Shown here in pieces: positions 35,591 to 42,516 of a stretch of DNA of 64,000 nucleotides. Below the pieces are notes generated by a model. That model had not been told where the DNA came from. It saw only the letters and a list, made by a program, of their open reading frames with translations, and did no database searches. The position numbers and the translations under genes were made by a program. Position 1 is the stretch's first letter, and each line of letters begins with the position of its first letter. This DNA comes from Fuscovulum sp. (lineage in GTDB: Bacteria > Pseudomonadota > Alphaproteobacteria > Rhodobacterales > Rhodobacteraceae): contig CP136571.1 of assembly GCA_035192965.1 (NCBI GenBank), positions 4,149,666 through 4,213,665 of the forward strand. Reading direction: 5' to 3'.

Positions 35591-36681
35591 TGCGGTTTGC
35601 ACTTGTCCTGATCCTGCTGCTGGCCGCCCTGCCCCTGCGGGCGGCAGAGGGGTTGGTGGTGCAGGCCACTGGTTTTGCCATCCAGTCCGGGGCCGAAGAT
35701 GCGGCCAGCGCCAAGCGGCGCGCGGTGGCGGATGCGCTGTTGCAGGCGGCGCTGTCGGGTGGTGCCTCGGTTCAGGGGCATACGGTGGTGGACAAGAGCG
35801 TGGTCACTTCGGACCTGCTGATCGTGCGTCCTGTGGGGCGGGTGATGCAGCATGAGGTGATCAGCCTGTCGCAGAATGGCGGGACATGGACGGCCGTGAT
35901 CCGCGCGGTGGTGGGCATGGGCTCATCCGGCGAATGCTCGCGGCGGCGGAATCTTGAGTTGGTGGTCTATGCGCCGCTGATCCGGGTGCGCCCGGATGCG
36001 CCCGCCTGGACAGAGCCGCTGGCGATGGAGGTGGCGAAGGCGCTGGTGCGGCGGCTGGAGGCCCATCCGGCGACGCGGCTGGTGCGGGTGACGGATCGGG
36101 CCTTTCCCCGGCTTTCGGCAGCGCAAGAGCAGGTGGATTACGCCACGCTGATGCGCGGGTCCGTGCGGCTGCGCGAGGGCGAGAACGGGTTCATCCCGGT
36201 GGTGGTGATGGATGTGGGCGGCCTTGGCACCCGGCCGGAACTGCGGATGGATGTCGAACTGATCCTGATCGCGGCGAACGGCACGGAATCGCGGGCCGCA
36301 ATTCGCCGCAGTGTAAGCTTGCCGGGGGTTTCCCCCTTTGGCCGCGCGGCGGCGGCGTTCGAGCCGGACCGGCGGCAACTGGCAGCGCGGCTGACCGATG
36401 GGGTCGAGGCCGAGATGGACGCCCTGCTGGATATCGAGACATGCAAGCCGGTGGTCGCCAATCTGGCGGTGTCGGGCGGGCATGTCGTGGCCGGGGTCGG
36501 GCGCAATCATGGGCTGACGCGGGGCAGCATCGCCTTTACCGCCGATGCGGACCATTCGACGGAAATGCTGGAAGTGGTCGAGATCGGGGCGAACCGTGTG
36601 GTGCTGCGCCCGCTGGACCCGGGCCGACCTGCCAAGGCCTTTGCCGGGCGGCCGGTGCGCTTTGTGGAGACGGGGCTATGA
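35590..36681 (+). CDS. flgT: Flagellar assembly protein FlgT
   Basis: 363 residues with a signal peptide ending RAA-EG. The N-terminal domain shares the LPP20-like DAASAKRRAVADALLQAALSGGASVQG pattern; the middle domain has RLEAHPATRLVRVTDRAF; the C-terminal domain reads VVAGVGRNHGLTRGSIAFTADAD. These three parts fit FlgT-N/M/C. Family knowledge: FlgT builds the H ring in Vibrio and is needed for flagellation in Rhodobacter. It is placed between the LPP20 gene (TGATG) and flgA (ATGA). Confidence 0.82.
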   Translation: MRFALVLILLLAALPLRAAEGLVVQATGFAIQSGAEDAASAKRRAVADALLQAALSGGASVQGHTVVDKSVVTSDLLIVRPVGRVMQHEVISLSQNGGTWTAVIRAVVGMGSSGECSRRRNLELVVYAPLIRVRPDAPAWTEPLAMEVAKALVRRLEAHPATRLVRVTDRAFPRLSAAQEQVDYATLMRGSVRLREGENGFIPVVVMDVGGLGTRPELRMDVELILIAANGTESRAAIRRSVSLPGVSPFGRAAAAFEPDRRQLAARLTDGVEAEMDALLDIETCKPVVANLAVSGGHVVAGVGRNHGLTRGSIAFTADADHSTEMLEVVEIGANRVVLRPLDPGRPAKAFAGRPVRFVETGL

Positions 36682-37373
36682 AGGTGTTCGCGCTGGGATT
36701 GCTGCTGGCTTCGCCGGTTGCCGCGATGGACTATGCGGGTGGCGTGCCGGGGGCCGAAGTGGGCCGTCTGGTGCGCGATGCGATGGTGGCGGCGGGTGAA
36801 AGCGTGCCGGATTTCGCCGATCCGGCGCGGGCCTATCCGCCCTGTACAGAGGTGCCGATGGTGACACCCCGGCAGGGAAGCTGGGCCACGGCAGAAGTGA
36901 GTTGTGCCGCCCCGGTCTGGAGCCGGGCCTTGCGGACGGGCGCGGCACCCGCGCGGCTGACCAGCGCCGAGGTGGATGCGGCGGCACCGATGGTTGTGAC
37001 GCTGGCGCGCAGCGTGGCCAAGGGCGTGGTGCTGACGACGGAAGATGTCACCCTGGCCCCGGCGGGCGCGCGCATCCCGGACGGGATCTTTACCGACCCT
37101 GACGATGTGATCGGACGGCGCACCCGCGCTGCGATCGGCGAAGGGCGGGCGGTGCTGCTGCGGCAACTAGAGCCGGACTGGATGGTGGCCAAGGGCAATC
37201 CTGTGGTGCTGGTGGCCAGTGCGGGCGGACTGTCGGTTTCGGCCCCGGCCGAGGCGCTGGAGGATGGCGGCATGGGTGATGTGATCCGGGTTTTGAACCT
37301 GTCGAGCCAGCGCGAAGTGAAGGTCGTTGTGACAGGACAAAATTCTGTCATGGCGCAGACTAACATGCGCTGA
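36678..37373 (+). CDS. flgA: Flagella basal body P-ring formation protein FlgA
   Basis: 231 residues; the signal peptide ends at VAAMD. The SAF-type domain is clear: LARSVAKGVVLTTEDVTLAPAG, then DPDDVIGRRTRAAIGEGRAVLLRQLEP and GNPVVLVASAGGLSVSAPAEALEDGGMGDVIRVLNLSSQREV. Family knowledge: FlgA is the periplasmic chaperone for the FlgI P-ring; flgI is not in this window. The ATGA overlap with flgT shows coupling. Confidence 0.92.
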   Translation: MKVFALGLLLASPVAAMDYAGGVPGAEVGRLVRDAMVAAGESVPDFADPARAYPPCTEVPMVTPRQGSWATAEVSCAAPVWSRALRTGAAPARLTSAEVDAAAPMVVTLARSVAKGVVLTTEDVTLAPAGARIPDGIFTDPDDVIGRRTRAAIGEGRAVLLRQLEPDWMVAKGNPVVLVASAGGLSVSAPAEALEDGGMGDVIRVLNLSSQREVKVVVTGQNSVMAQTNMR

Positions 37374-37407
37374 AAAACATCCGTAAGACAGCTAAACGGA
37401 GGCTCTC

Positions 37408-37716
37408 ATGGTAGACCCAATTTCGACATCCGCTGCACGCCCGCGCATTTCGCGACCGGGGGAAGATGCTGGCTTGCCGGTGCAAGGGTCCGCTCCGGGT
37501 GGCGCGACGCCGGCTGTTCTGACCCCTCCTGCGGGCGACAGCGTGACGCTGAGCCCCGCTGCGGCATCCCTGCCCGACGAACTCAAATCCGGTCCCCCGA
37601 TCGATCTGCCGATCGTGACGGAGATCAAGGAGGCGATCGCGCAGGGCAAGTATCCCATCGACCTTGAGGCGATTACCGAAAGCCTGTTCGAAAACTATCT
37701 CGAACTGGTGTCGTGA
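37408..37716 (+). CDS. flgM: Anti-sigma-28 factor FlgM
   Basis: 102 residues. The C-terminal helical half (IDLPIVTEIKEAIAQGKYPIDLEAITESLFENYLEL) matches the FlgM domain that wraps FliA; the N-terminal half is disordered and Pro/Ser-rich. ACGGAGG lies seven bases before the ATG. Family knowledge: FlgM blocks FliA until it leaves through the finished hook-basal body. It follows flgA by 34 bases, so the anti-sigma and the sigma factor are under separate sigma-54 promoters that sit back to back. Confidence 0.92.
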   Translation: MVDPISTSAARPRISRPGEDAGLPVQGSAPGGATPAVLTPPAGDSVTLSPAAASLPDELKSGPPIDLPIVTEIKEAIAQGKYPIDLEAITESLFENYLELVS

Positions 37717-37759
37717 TCCGCTGCGCAACCTTGACCTGCTGACGACCGGAGTACCCGCC

Positions 37760-38200
37760 ATGACAATTGGCATGACTGCCGCACTTCTTGCCACGCTGAT
37801 GGCAGGGGTGACACTTGTGACACTCGGCCTGTGGCGGATGCGCCAGCGCGACATGGCGGAGGCCGTTGTGGACGCCGCCGATGCGGATTTTGCACCAGAG
37901 GCCGACGCGGAAGCCATGCTGGTTTCGGCCCCCGAAGTGGCAGCCGCCGTGGCGGCGCGGATGGAAGGGCTGATCGCGGAACAGACGCGGCGGCAGGCGG
38001 ATGTGCTGACCGTGGCGCTGGCCGGGCTGAAGGCCGATATCCAGCATCTGAAATCGGATGTGGAATGGCTGGCGGGCGAGCGGATGATCGAACAGGCCAT
38101 CCACATGGCGCAGACCGGGTTGCAGCCGGATGACATCGGGCGAGAGCTGGGTATGACGCGGGAAACTGCGGAAACCATCGCAGCCTTCCGCAAGCATTGA
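37760..38200 (+). CDS. DUF2802 membrane-anchored protein
   Basis: 146 residues from ATG 37760. One N-terminal helix (about 5-27) is followed by an acidic linker, a coiled-coil segment and a C-terminal HTH-like motif (MIEQAIHMAQTGLQPDDIGRELGMTRETAETIAAFRK). That ending is typical of DUF2802 proteins, which often neighbour flagellar or chemotaxis genes. Function is unknown. It ends the flgM operon just before a strong terminator. Confidence 0.72.
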   Translation: MTIGMTAALLATLMAGVTLVTLGLWRMRQRDMAEAVVDAADADFAPEADAEAMLVSAPEVAAAVAARMEGLIAEQTRRQADVLTVALAGLKADIQHLKSDVEWLAGERMIEQAIHMAQTGLQPDDIGRELGMTRETAETIAAFRKH

Positions 38201-38215
38201 GATAAAGAGCAGGGC

Positions 38216-38252
38216 AAAAGGGCCGGGTGGTGTGCAACCACCCGGCCCTTTT
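38216..38252. terminator. Strong bidirectional terminator
   Basis: A perfect 16-bp stem AAAAGGGCCGGGTGGT / ACCACCCGGCCCTTTT with a five-base loop. A and T tails on both sides suit both the DUF2802 transcript (+) and the SEL1 transcript (-). Confidence 0.92.
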
Positions 38253-38271
38253 CATTTGGGCTATGCGCAGA

Positions 38272-38961
38272 TCAGGGCAGCGTCGCGCAAAGCGCGTTGG
38301 TCTGCATCCCGCCAGTGCAAAGATCGCGCAGCATGGCGATGGCAGCATCCTGCGCGGCGAGCCTGTCTTTGGCATCAATCCGGGCCAGGGTGGCATCGCG
38401 GGCGGGGCCGGCATTGGGAGTGCCCAGCGCGGCAGACAGCGCCTGCCAGACATAGGCACTTTGCAGATCGGGTTCCGGCAGCAGATCGAGCAACAGGACC
38501 GAGCGTTCCAGCATCGCGCGCCCTTCGCCCCCGGCGATGCGCGGATCAAGGTCGGCATTGATCCGGCCAGCGACTTCGGTGCGCAGGTCGGGGGTGGCCG
38601 CAAGTTCCATCTTGGTGATCAGTGCCTGCGCGGCGGGAATGCCCGCCAGCCGAGCACGCCAGCCCCAATAGAGCGATTCACGGTCGTTCTGGGGGACACC
38701 GAAGCCCTGGGAATAAAGAAGCGCGAGGTTGAATTGCGCCTCTGGATCGCCCGCACGGGCGAGAGAGAGCAGCATCTGCGCGGCCTCGGGCGCGCGACCG
38801 GCGCGCAGTTCGGCAATGGCCGTGGTCAGTGTGGGGGCGGCATCCGTTGCAGGAGCCGGGCCGGGCGGCGCGGCGGCCATGTCGGGTGTCGCCATATCGG
38901 GCGCGGCAAGCGCAGGGGCGGCGGCCAGCAGCCAAAGGGCAAGGGGGGCGGGGCGCATCAT
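38272..38961 (-). CDS. Periplasmic SEL1/TPR-repeat protein
   Basis: 229 residues. The signal peptide ends ALA-AP and is followed by a Pro/Ala-rich linker (about 20-45). SEL1-like repeats occupy about 45-110 (LRAGRAPEAAQMLLSLARAGDPEAQFNLALLYSQGFGVPQN), with further helices to the end. A Cys pair sits near the C-terminus. It is translationally coupled to the upstream 144-residue gene (ATGATG overlap), whose predicted FliA promoter would drive both. SEL1 proteins scaffold complexes; a motor or stator role is inference. Confidence 0.75.
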   Translation of the reverse strand: MMRPAPLALWLLAAAPALAAPDMATPDMAAAPPGPAPATDAAPTLTTAIAELRAGRAPEAAQMLLSLARAGDPEAQFNLALLYSQGFGVPQNDRESLYWGWRARLAGIPAAQALITKMELAATPDLRTEVAGRINADLDPRIAGGEGRAMLERSVLLLDLLPEPDLQSAYVWQALSAALGTPNAGPARDATLARIDAKDRLAAQDAAIAMLRDLCTGGMQTNALCATLP

Positions 38962-39392
38962 TTCGCAGCCGTCAGGATGAGTTGCAGATACAGCAGGCGC
39001 TTGCGCGGCATGGCGCGCAGGGGGCGTTCATAGACCACGACCTGCGGGCGGGTGGTGCCTTCGGTGACGAAGTCGATCTCGATGCTGTCGGGCAGATAGA
39101 CCCCGTATTCGGCCAGTGTGGCCACGGGCTGGGCCGCGAAACGGTCACGAAAGCCGGGGTCGATCCAGATGCGCGCGAGCGCGCGGCCCAGAATATCGGG
39201 AAGGTAGCGTTCCACCTGATCGCGGTTGCGCAGGTGGGTTTCGTGGCGCACCAGCGCATAGTCGCGGGGGCGGGTGTCAGCTATCGGCGTTGCGGATGTG
39301 GCGGTGTAATGCGCCACCGCGCTGCGCAGCCGGGTCAGGCTGGGCAGGCGAGAGATGACGGGAACCAGCGCCCGGGACATCCTCTCTTTCAT
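38958..39392 (-). CDS. Nitrile-hydratase-leader-like (NHLP-like) protein under a flagellar promoter
   Basis: 144 residues from ATG 39392. No signal peptide. Residues about 70-120 (ARIWIDPGFRDRFAAQPV, ATLAEYGVYLPDSIEIDFV) resemble the nitrile hydratase alpha-subunit/NHLP leader fold, which is best known from peptide natural-product precursors. No Cys-Thr-Leu-Cys metal motif is present, so no enzyme activity is expected, and no modifying enzymes lie nearby. A TAAA-N15-GCCGTTCC sigma-28 site lies 39 bases upstream. Function unknown; a secreted or chaperone-bound flagellar substrate is one possibility. Confidence 0.65.
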   Translation of the reverse strand: MKERMSRALVPVISRLPSLTRLRSAVAHYTATSATPIADTRPRDYALVRHETHLRNRDQVERYLPDILGRALARIWIDPGFRDRFAAQPVATLAEYGVYLPDSIEIDFVTEGTTRPQVVVYERPLRAMPRKRLLYLQLILTAAK

Positions 39393-39430
39393 CTGCGCGC
39401 CTTTCTTGCTGACAGTCCTATGCCAAGGCA

Positions 39431-39457
39431 GGAACGGCAGGGTTGAGTTATGTTTTA
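39431..39457 (-). promoter_or_regulatory. Sigma-28 promoter of the NHLP-like/SEL1 operon
   Basis: Minus strand TAAA (39457-39454), 15-base spacer, GCCGTTCC (39438-39431). Compare the FliA consensus TAAA-N15-GCCGWTAA. It lies back to back with the site at 39486. Confidence 0.65.
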
Positions 39458-39485
39458 GCAGGCATCTTGTGATGACGGCACAGGG

Positions 39486-39512
39486 TAAGGCTTTTGCCAT
39501 TCCTGCCGTTAA
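39486..39512 (+). promoter_or_regulatory. Sigma-28 promoter of the MotF-like gene
   Basis: TAAG (39486-39489), 15-base spacer, GCCGTTAA (39505-39512): one mismatch from the expected FliA sequence. Predicted start is about 30 bases before ATG 39551. Confidence 0.72.
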
Positions 39513-39550
39513 GACAGGGGTGATCCACCTGATCAAAGGACAGTGCAACA

Positions 39551-40045
39551 ATGGCAGAGGAAACGGTCAGCCCCTGGCCCGCGATAGCGGGGTTCAGCGT
39601 GGTGAGCGGGACGATGATCCTGTGTCTGGGTGCGCTGCTGCTGCGGCCGCCGCCGCCGATGCCTTGGGCAGAGGCTGAGGCAGAGGCGGAGAAAGCGCCG
39701 GACAACCGCGAGGCTTTGCCACGGGTCTATGTCCCATTGACCGACACGCTGACGATTGCGCTTCGCGAGACTGGGCCCCGGATGGAGGCAGGGCTTGCAT
39801 TGGCTGTGCGCGGATCGACGGAGGATCTGTTGAAGCTGAATTCGCTGGTCGAGGCGCGGATCGGGCCGATCGAGGCCGAGGTGGTGCGCGCGGCGCAGGA
39901 AGTGGTGGCCAGCAGCGCGGACAGCCAGTCGCTTCATGCGGAACTGCCGGGGCGGCTGCGCGCGGTGATCAACGACCAGATCGGGAGCGATGTCTGGCCC
40001 GACCCGGTGGAAGAAGTGCTGATCACGTCGCTGACGGTGAACTGA
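39551..40045 (+). CDS. Second FliL-domain membrane protein (MotF-like)
   Basis: 164 residues. One membrane helix (about 10-32) precedes a Pro/Glu linker, then a FliL-like periplasmic domain: VYVPLTDTLTIALRETGPRMEAGLALAVRG, a helical middle, and the closing strand VEEVLITSLTVN. The window also has a standard fliL at 50755. Established knowledge: Rhodobacter has MotF, a single-helix protein needed for rotation and related to FliL. This gene fits by shape, and its FliA-type promoter puts it in the late class. The identification as MotF is inferred. Confidence 0.65.
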   Translation: MAEETVSPWPAIAGFSVVSGTMILCLGALLLRPPPPMPWAEAEAEAEKAPDNREALPRVYVPLTDTLTIALRETGPRMEAGLALAVRGSTEDLLKLNSLVEARIGPIEAEVVRAAQEVVASSADSQSLHAELPGRLRAVINDQIGSDVWPDPVEEVLITSLTVN

Positions 40046-40047
40046 GG

Positions 40048-40063
40048 CGGCACACATCTTGCA
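40048..40063 (+). promoter_or_regulatory. Sigma-54 promoter of the 61-residue gene
   Basis: CGGCACACATCTTGCA differs from TGGCACRNNNNTTGCW only at the first base; -24 GG and -12 GC are 12 apart. It begins two bases after the MotF-like stop. Confidence 0.75.
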
Positions 40064-40099
40064 ACCCCGCGGTGGGACCGACAACCGCAGGAGACAAGG

Positions 40100-40285
40100 A
40101 TGACCCCGGAGTGTGAGAGCAAGGACTTGCAGGCCCTGCAAGGCGTGATGGTGCAGGGGATGGTGGTGGAATGCGTGGTCTTTGACCATGCCGACCGCCC
40201 TAAGCGGCGGCATCTGTTGCCCTTGGCGGCGCTGCTGAAGCCCCTGACGGGCGGGATCAGCGGTCTTGCTGCCGACGCCAGGTAA
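40100..40285 (+). CDS. 61-residue protein under sigma-54 control
   Basis: Good ribosome site GCAGGAGA eight bases before the ATG. The protein has two Cys in the N-terminal half, a hydrophobic/beta-like centre (VMVQGMVVECVVFDHADRP) and a basic RPKRRH stretch. No family is recognised. The sigma-54 site at 40048 and the position in the flagellar locus argue that it is a real flagellar-regulon gene. Its last 29 bases overlap the convergent small membrane gene. Confidence 0.6.
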   Translation: MTPECESKDLQALQGVMVQGMVVECVVFDHADRPKRRHLLPLAALLKPLTGGISGLAADAR

Positions 40286-40529
40286 GCAGGCGGTAAAGGA
40301 AGGTTCCCGCGATCACCAGCGGGAACCACAGCACCAGCTGGCGCAGATCGGGCAGGTTTGACAGCAGGCTGTTGGTGAGAACCGGGTCGAGCAGGCCCAG
40401 CCCCAGCAGCGGCGCGGCCGACAGCAGGAACCAGCGAGTATTCAGACAACGGTTGCAGGGCGCGGCAGGCCCCTGCCGCCGCTTTTTGCGTTGCGGCGGC
40501 GGCGGGTCGGCAAGGGGCGCGTCAGCCAT
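40257..40529 (-). CDS. Small CxxC membrane protein in the fliS-fliT operon
   Basis: 90 residues from ATG 40529. A polar Pro/Lys/Arg start, a CNRC pair (about 25-28) just before the first membrane helix (about 31-50), and a second helix (about 62-82), ending in RRQQDR. No family recognised. It follows fliT by 25 bases on the same strand. The CxxC could bind metal or be redox-active; that is inference. Confidence 0.6.
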   Translation of the reverse strand: MADAPLADPPPPQRKKRRQGPAAPCNRCLNTRWFLLSAAPLLGLGLLDPVLTNSLLSNLPDLRQLVLWFPLVIAGTFLYRLLTWRRQQDR

Positions 40530-40554
40530 TAGGTCCGCTGTATCCACGGTGGGT

Positions 40555-40836
40555 TCAGCCCTGACCGCCGCTATAGGCCGCGCGCATCTTGCGGGTCTGG
40601 CGCGGTTCGTTGCGGCTGCGGTTGAGGACCAATTCCAGCGCGGTGATGGCCCCGGCGACAACAGATTGCGCGTGGCGGGCGATGGCCTGCTGATGCGGGG
40701 CGAGGCCGCGCGACAGACGATCCATCGCAGTGGCGCAAAGCAGGATCTGTTCCGGATCGCCGTTCCGGATTGCCGTGTTCAGGTCGGCCTCAAGCACCGC
40801 GAGTTCGATGCGGGCGGGATCGGTCATCTGCGTCAT
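40555..40836 (-). CDS. fliT: FliT-like flagellar chaperone
   Basis: 93 residues from ATG 40836, overlapping the fliS stop by four bases. Helical and small, with a Leu-rich region ELAVLEADLNTAIRNGDPEQILLCATAMDRL. Identification rests mostly on position (fliS-fliT pair), size and helical character, since FliT sequences are poorly conserved. Family knowledge: FliT chaperones the filament cap FliD. Confidence 0.55.
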   Translation of the reverse strand: MTQMTDPARIELAVLEADLNTAIRNGDPEQILLCATAMDRLSRGLAPHQQAIARHAQSVVAGAITALELVLNRSRNEPRQTRKMRAAYSGGQG

Positions 40837-41228
40837 GCTGCGTTCTCGCTGCGGACGGTTCCGATTTGCTGCCATGCCGACAGAAGGTTGGCGATGTGAT
40901 CGGCGCATTCGGCCAGCTTGGGCGATGGTTCGCGGCGGAAGGCTTCGGCCACTCGGAGGCGGCAGTATTCATAGACGCGGAAGAGGTTGTCCGAAATCTC
41001 GCCGCCCTTTTCGAAATCGAGGCTGGATTGCAGAATGTAGATGGCGGTGAAGGCGCGGTTGACGTGCTGGCTGGGATAGGTGCGGTCCGGCTCTGCCGCC
41101 GCCAGAACGCGCAGCGAGCGTTCCAGTTCGCGCAGCGTCACAAGGATGATGCCATGCGGGCTTTCGACGCTGAGCGCCTCGCCATTATCGGTGCGGCGGT
41201 ACTGGGCGCGGGCATCGAGAAAGCTCAT
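40833..41228 (-). CDS. fliS: Flagellin export chaperone FliS
   Basis: 131 residues from ATG 41228. The family pattern is visible: ARAQYRRTDNGEALSVESPHGIILVTLRELERSL, then RAFTAIYILQSSLDFEKGGEISDNLFRVYEYCRLRVAEA. Family knowledge: FliS binds the C-terminus of flagellin and blocks premature polymerisation. A sigma-28-like site (TAAG-N15-GTCGTTTG) lies about 60 bases upstream, so it is coregulated with fliC. Confidence 0.9.
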   Translation of the reverse strand: MSFLDARAQYRRTDNGEALSVESPHGIILVTLRELERSLRVLAAAEPDRTYPSQHVNRAFTAIYILQSSLDFEKGGEISDNLFRVYEYCRLRVAEAFRREPSPKLAECADHIANLLSAWQQIGTVRSENAA

Positions 41229-41288
41229 GGCAATGGTCCTTTTGGTGGTTCGAAACAAGCGGCGCGGTGTTCATCGGCCTTGCATATT

Positions 41289-41315
41289 CAAACGACGCGG
41301 GACGGGGATTTCTTA
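41289..41315 (-). promoter_or_regulatory. Sigma-28 promoter of fliS
   Basis: Minus strand TAAG (41315-41312), 15 bases, GTCGTTTG (41296-41289). The GTCGTT core also occurs in the fliC and fliD sites. Confidence 0.6.
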
Positions 41316-41353
41316 GGGCCATGGGCGGCTGATAGGGGCGTAAAAATGCGGAA

Positions 41354-41382
41354 GGGCGGGAGGCATATCTGCCAACCCGCCC
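41354..41382 (-). terminator. Terminator after the receiver-like gene
   Basis: GGGCGGG-A-GGCA-TATC-TGCC-AA-CCCGCCC, a stem with one internal mismatch. On the minus strand TTCCGCATTTTT follows. It separates the 41405 gene from fliS. Confidence 0.65.
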
Positions 41383-41404
41383 CCGCCTGCAGCAAGAGTT
41401 GATA

Positions 41405-41908
41405 TCAGCCGAACAGTGTGGCGCGACGGGCCGTGGCCTGACGCATCACCGGCGCGGCGGGCGCGGTGTCAGTGGCCGGGCGGAGGCGCGAATGGGCCAG
41501 CAGGCGGGCGGCTTCGCAAAAGCTGTTGGCCAGCGTGTCGGCATCGGCTTCGGTGTCGAAGATCACGTCAAGTTTGAAGCCGCGCACCGCAACCGCTGTG
41601 CGGCGCGACACGGCGATGACCAGATCGCGGCGCAGCCAGCCGAGTTGTGCCACCAGAAGCGCGATGCGGCGGATGGGCATCTCTGCCGGGTCCAGATCGA
41701 TCACCAGCATGTCGGGCGCATCGCGCAGCAGCAGCGCAAGATCGCATTCGGTGGCGTCGATCATGGCGATGGACTGGGTCGCAAGCGCCTTGGCCAGACG
41801 CGCGGGCTGATCAGACAGTACCGCGGCGGTGAGGGGCGCACGTGTGAAGCCCTGGCGCTGTTCGGTGACATCGTCAAAGCGCGGCGTGGTCTGGCGGATC
41901 GCGTACAT
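41405..41908 (-). CDS. Receiver-like protein of unknown function
   Basis: 167 residues. Residues about 25-145 have the alternating strand/helix pattern of a response-regulator receiver, with DMLVIDLDPAEMPI in place of the phosphoacceptor strand. The usual N-terminal acidic pair is not evident (TAAVLSDQPA) and the C-terminal Lys is uncertain. It may be a pseudo-receiver. It is divergent from the fleT region across a 600-bp spacer, so a role in fleT control is possible but unproven. Confidence 0.5.
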   Translation of the reverse strand: MYAIRQTTPRFDDVTEQRQGFTRAPLTAAVLSDQPARLAKALATQSIAMIDATECDLALLLRDAPDMLVIDLDPAEMPIRRIALLVAQLGWLRRDLVIAVSRRTAVAVRGFKLDVIFDTEADADTLANSFCEAARLLAHSRLRPATDTAPAAPVMRQATARRATLFG

Positions 41909-42432
41909 GGTGAACCTTTCCGATGAACTGGTGCGCGGTGGCAGGATGCCTGATCTGCGCCGGGTTTGAATTGCGTTGAAAAGGTGTCTGACACGCTTCG
42001 TTAAACAGGGGAAGGAGGGGCAATACCGATGCCGGAGTATGGGATTTTCGGCTAGGCAGACCTACATCCGGACGGATGGGAATCCCTGAAAATATTAATG
42101 ATTGTTGGGGTTTTCCGGGTTCTGGCGCGGCGTTGGGACCATCCCAGGGGCCGGTCCGTTGGCCCGTTTATCGCGATAGCAGGGCAAACAGCGATTCAGA
42201 GATTCGGACAGGTGCGCGGCTGCCCAAGGGAGGGGCCGGATACCGCGCGGAAGGGGTCTTCGTGACGGTCTGGATGGCCGCCCGACAAAGGTATGGGTCG
42301 GGGTGGTGCGAAAGTCGTGTCGGGAAATCGAGAGGCGCGCAAAAGGACCTGAGGCGAGTCAGAAATCTTGTGTCCTTCATGTGGCAGGCCTGCGAAACGG
42401 CCGTCTAGATCGCAAGTTTAGGGCGTTTCGCA
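41909..42432. other. Gene-poor 550-bp spacer upstream of fleT
   Basis: No convincing protein gene. A 110-codon open frame (42076-42408) has poor composition and no ribosome site. A short frame MPEYGIFG follows a strong GGAAGGAGG near 42020. A weak sigma-54-like match (TGGCCCGTTTATCGCG, 42160-42175) could start a + strand RNA that would end at the terminator at 42391-42442, about 255 nt long. Confidence 0.4.
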
Positions 42433-42442
42433 TGTTTTTTTT
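42391..42442 (+). terminator. Rho-independent terminator upstream of the fleT promoter
   Basis: 9-bp arms TGCGAAACG (42391-42399) and CGTTTCGCA (42424-42432), loop of 24 bases, followed by TGTTTTTTTTC. It lies only 17 bases before the fleT -24 element and insulates it from upstream transcription. Confidence 0.7.
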
Positions 42443-42458
42443 CGTCATCAGCCAGAGG

Positions 42459-42474
42459 TGGCACGGTTCCTGCC
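42459..42474 (+). promoter_or_regulatory. Sigma-54 promoter of fleT
   Basis: TGGCACGGTTCCTGCC; both GG and GC dinucleotides are 12 apart and the -24 half is perfect. Transcription would start near 42486. Confidence 0.85.
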
Positions 42475-42516
42475 TCTTACCCCTCCGAATGCCGGACCAA
42501 CATGCGGAGCAAGACA

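Noticed and set aside
35054..37716. A hook/rod operon in the LPP20-flgT-flgA-flgM region
   Set aside because: Only flgA and flgM of the flg set are present; none of flgB-L is seen in the window.
38958..39392. Assignment as a nitrile hydratase subunit or true RiPP precursor
   Set aside because: The metal-binding Cys motif is absent, there is no beta subunit, and no modification or export enzymes are nearby.
40048..40063. Reading 40048-40063 as part of a riboswitch for the small gene
   Set aside because: No extended fold was seen; the match to the RpoN consensus is sufficient.
41947..41962. Possible sigma-54 site before the receiver-like gene (CGGCGCAGATCAGGCA, minus)
   Set aside because: Four deviations from the consensus; only the GG and GC spacing fits.
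42076..42408. 110-codon plus-strand frame upstream of fleT
   Set aside because: No ribosome site, no family resemblance, and its end lies inside a terminator stem. Treated as part of a non-coding spacer.
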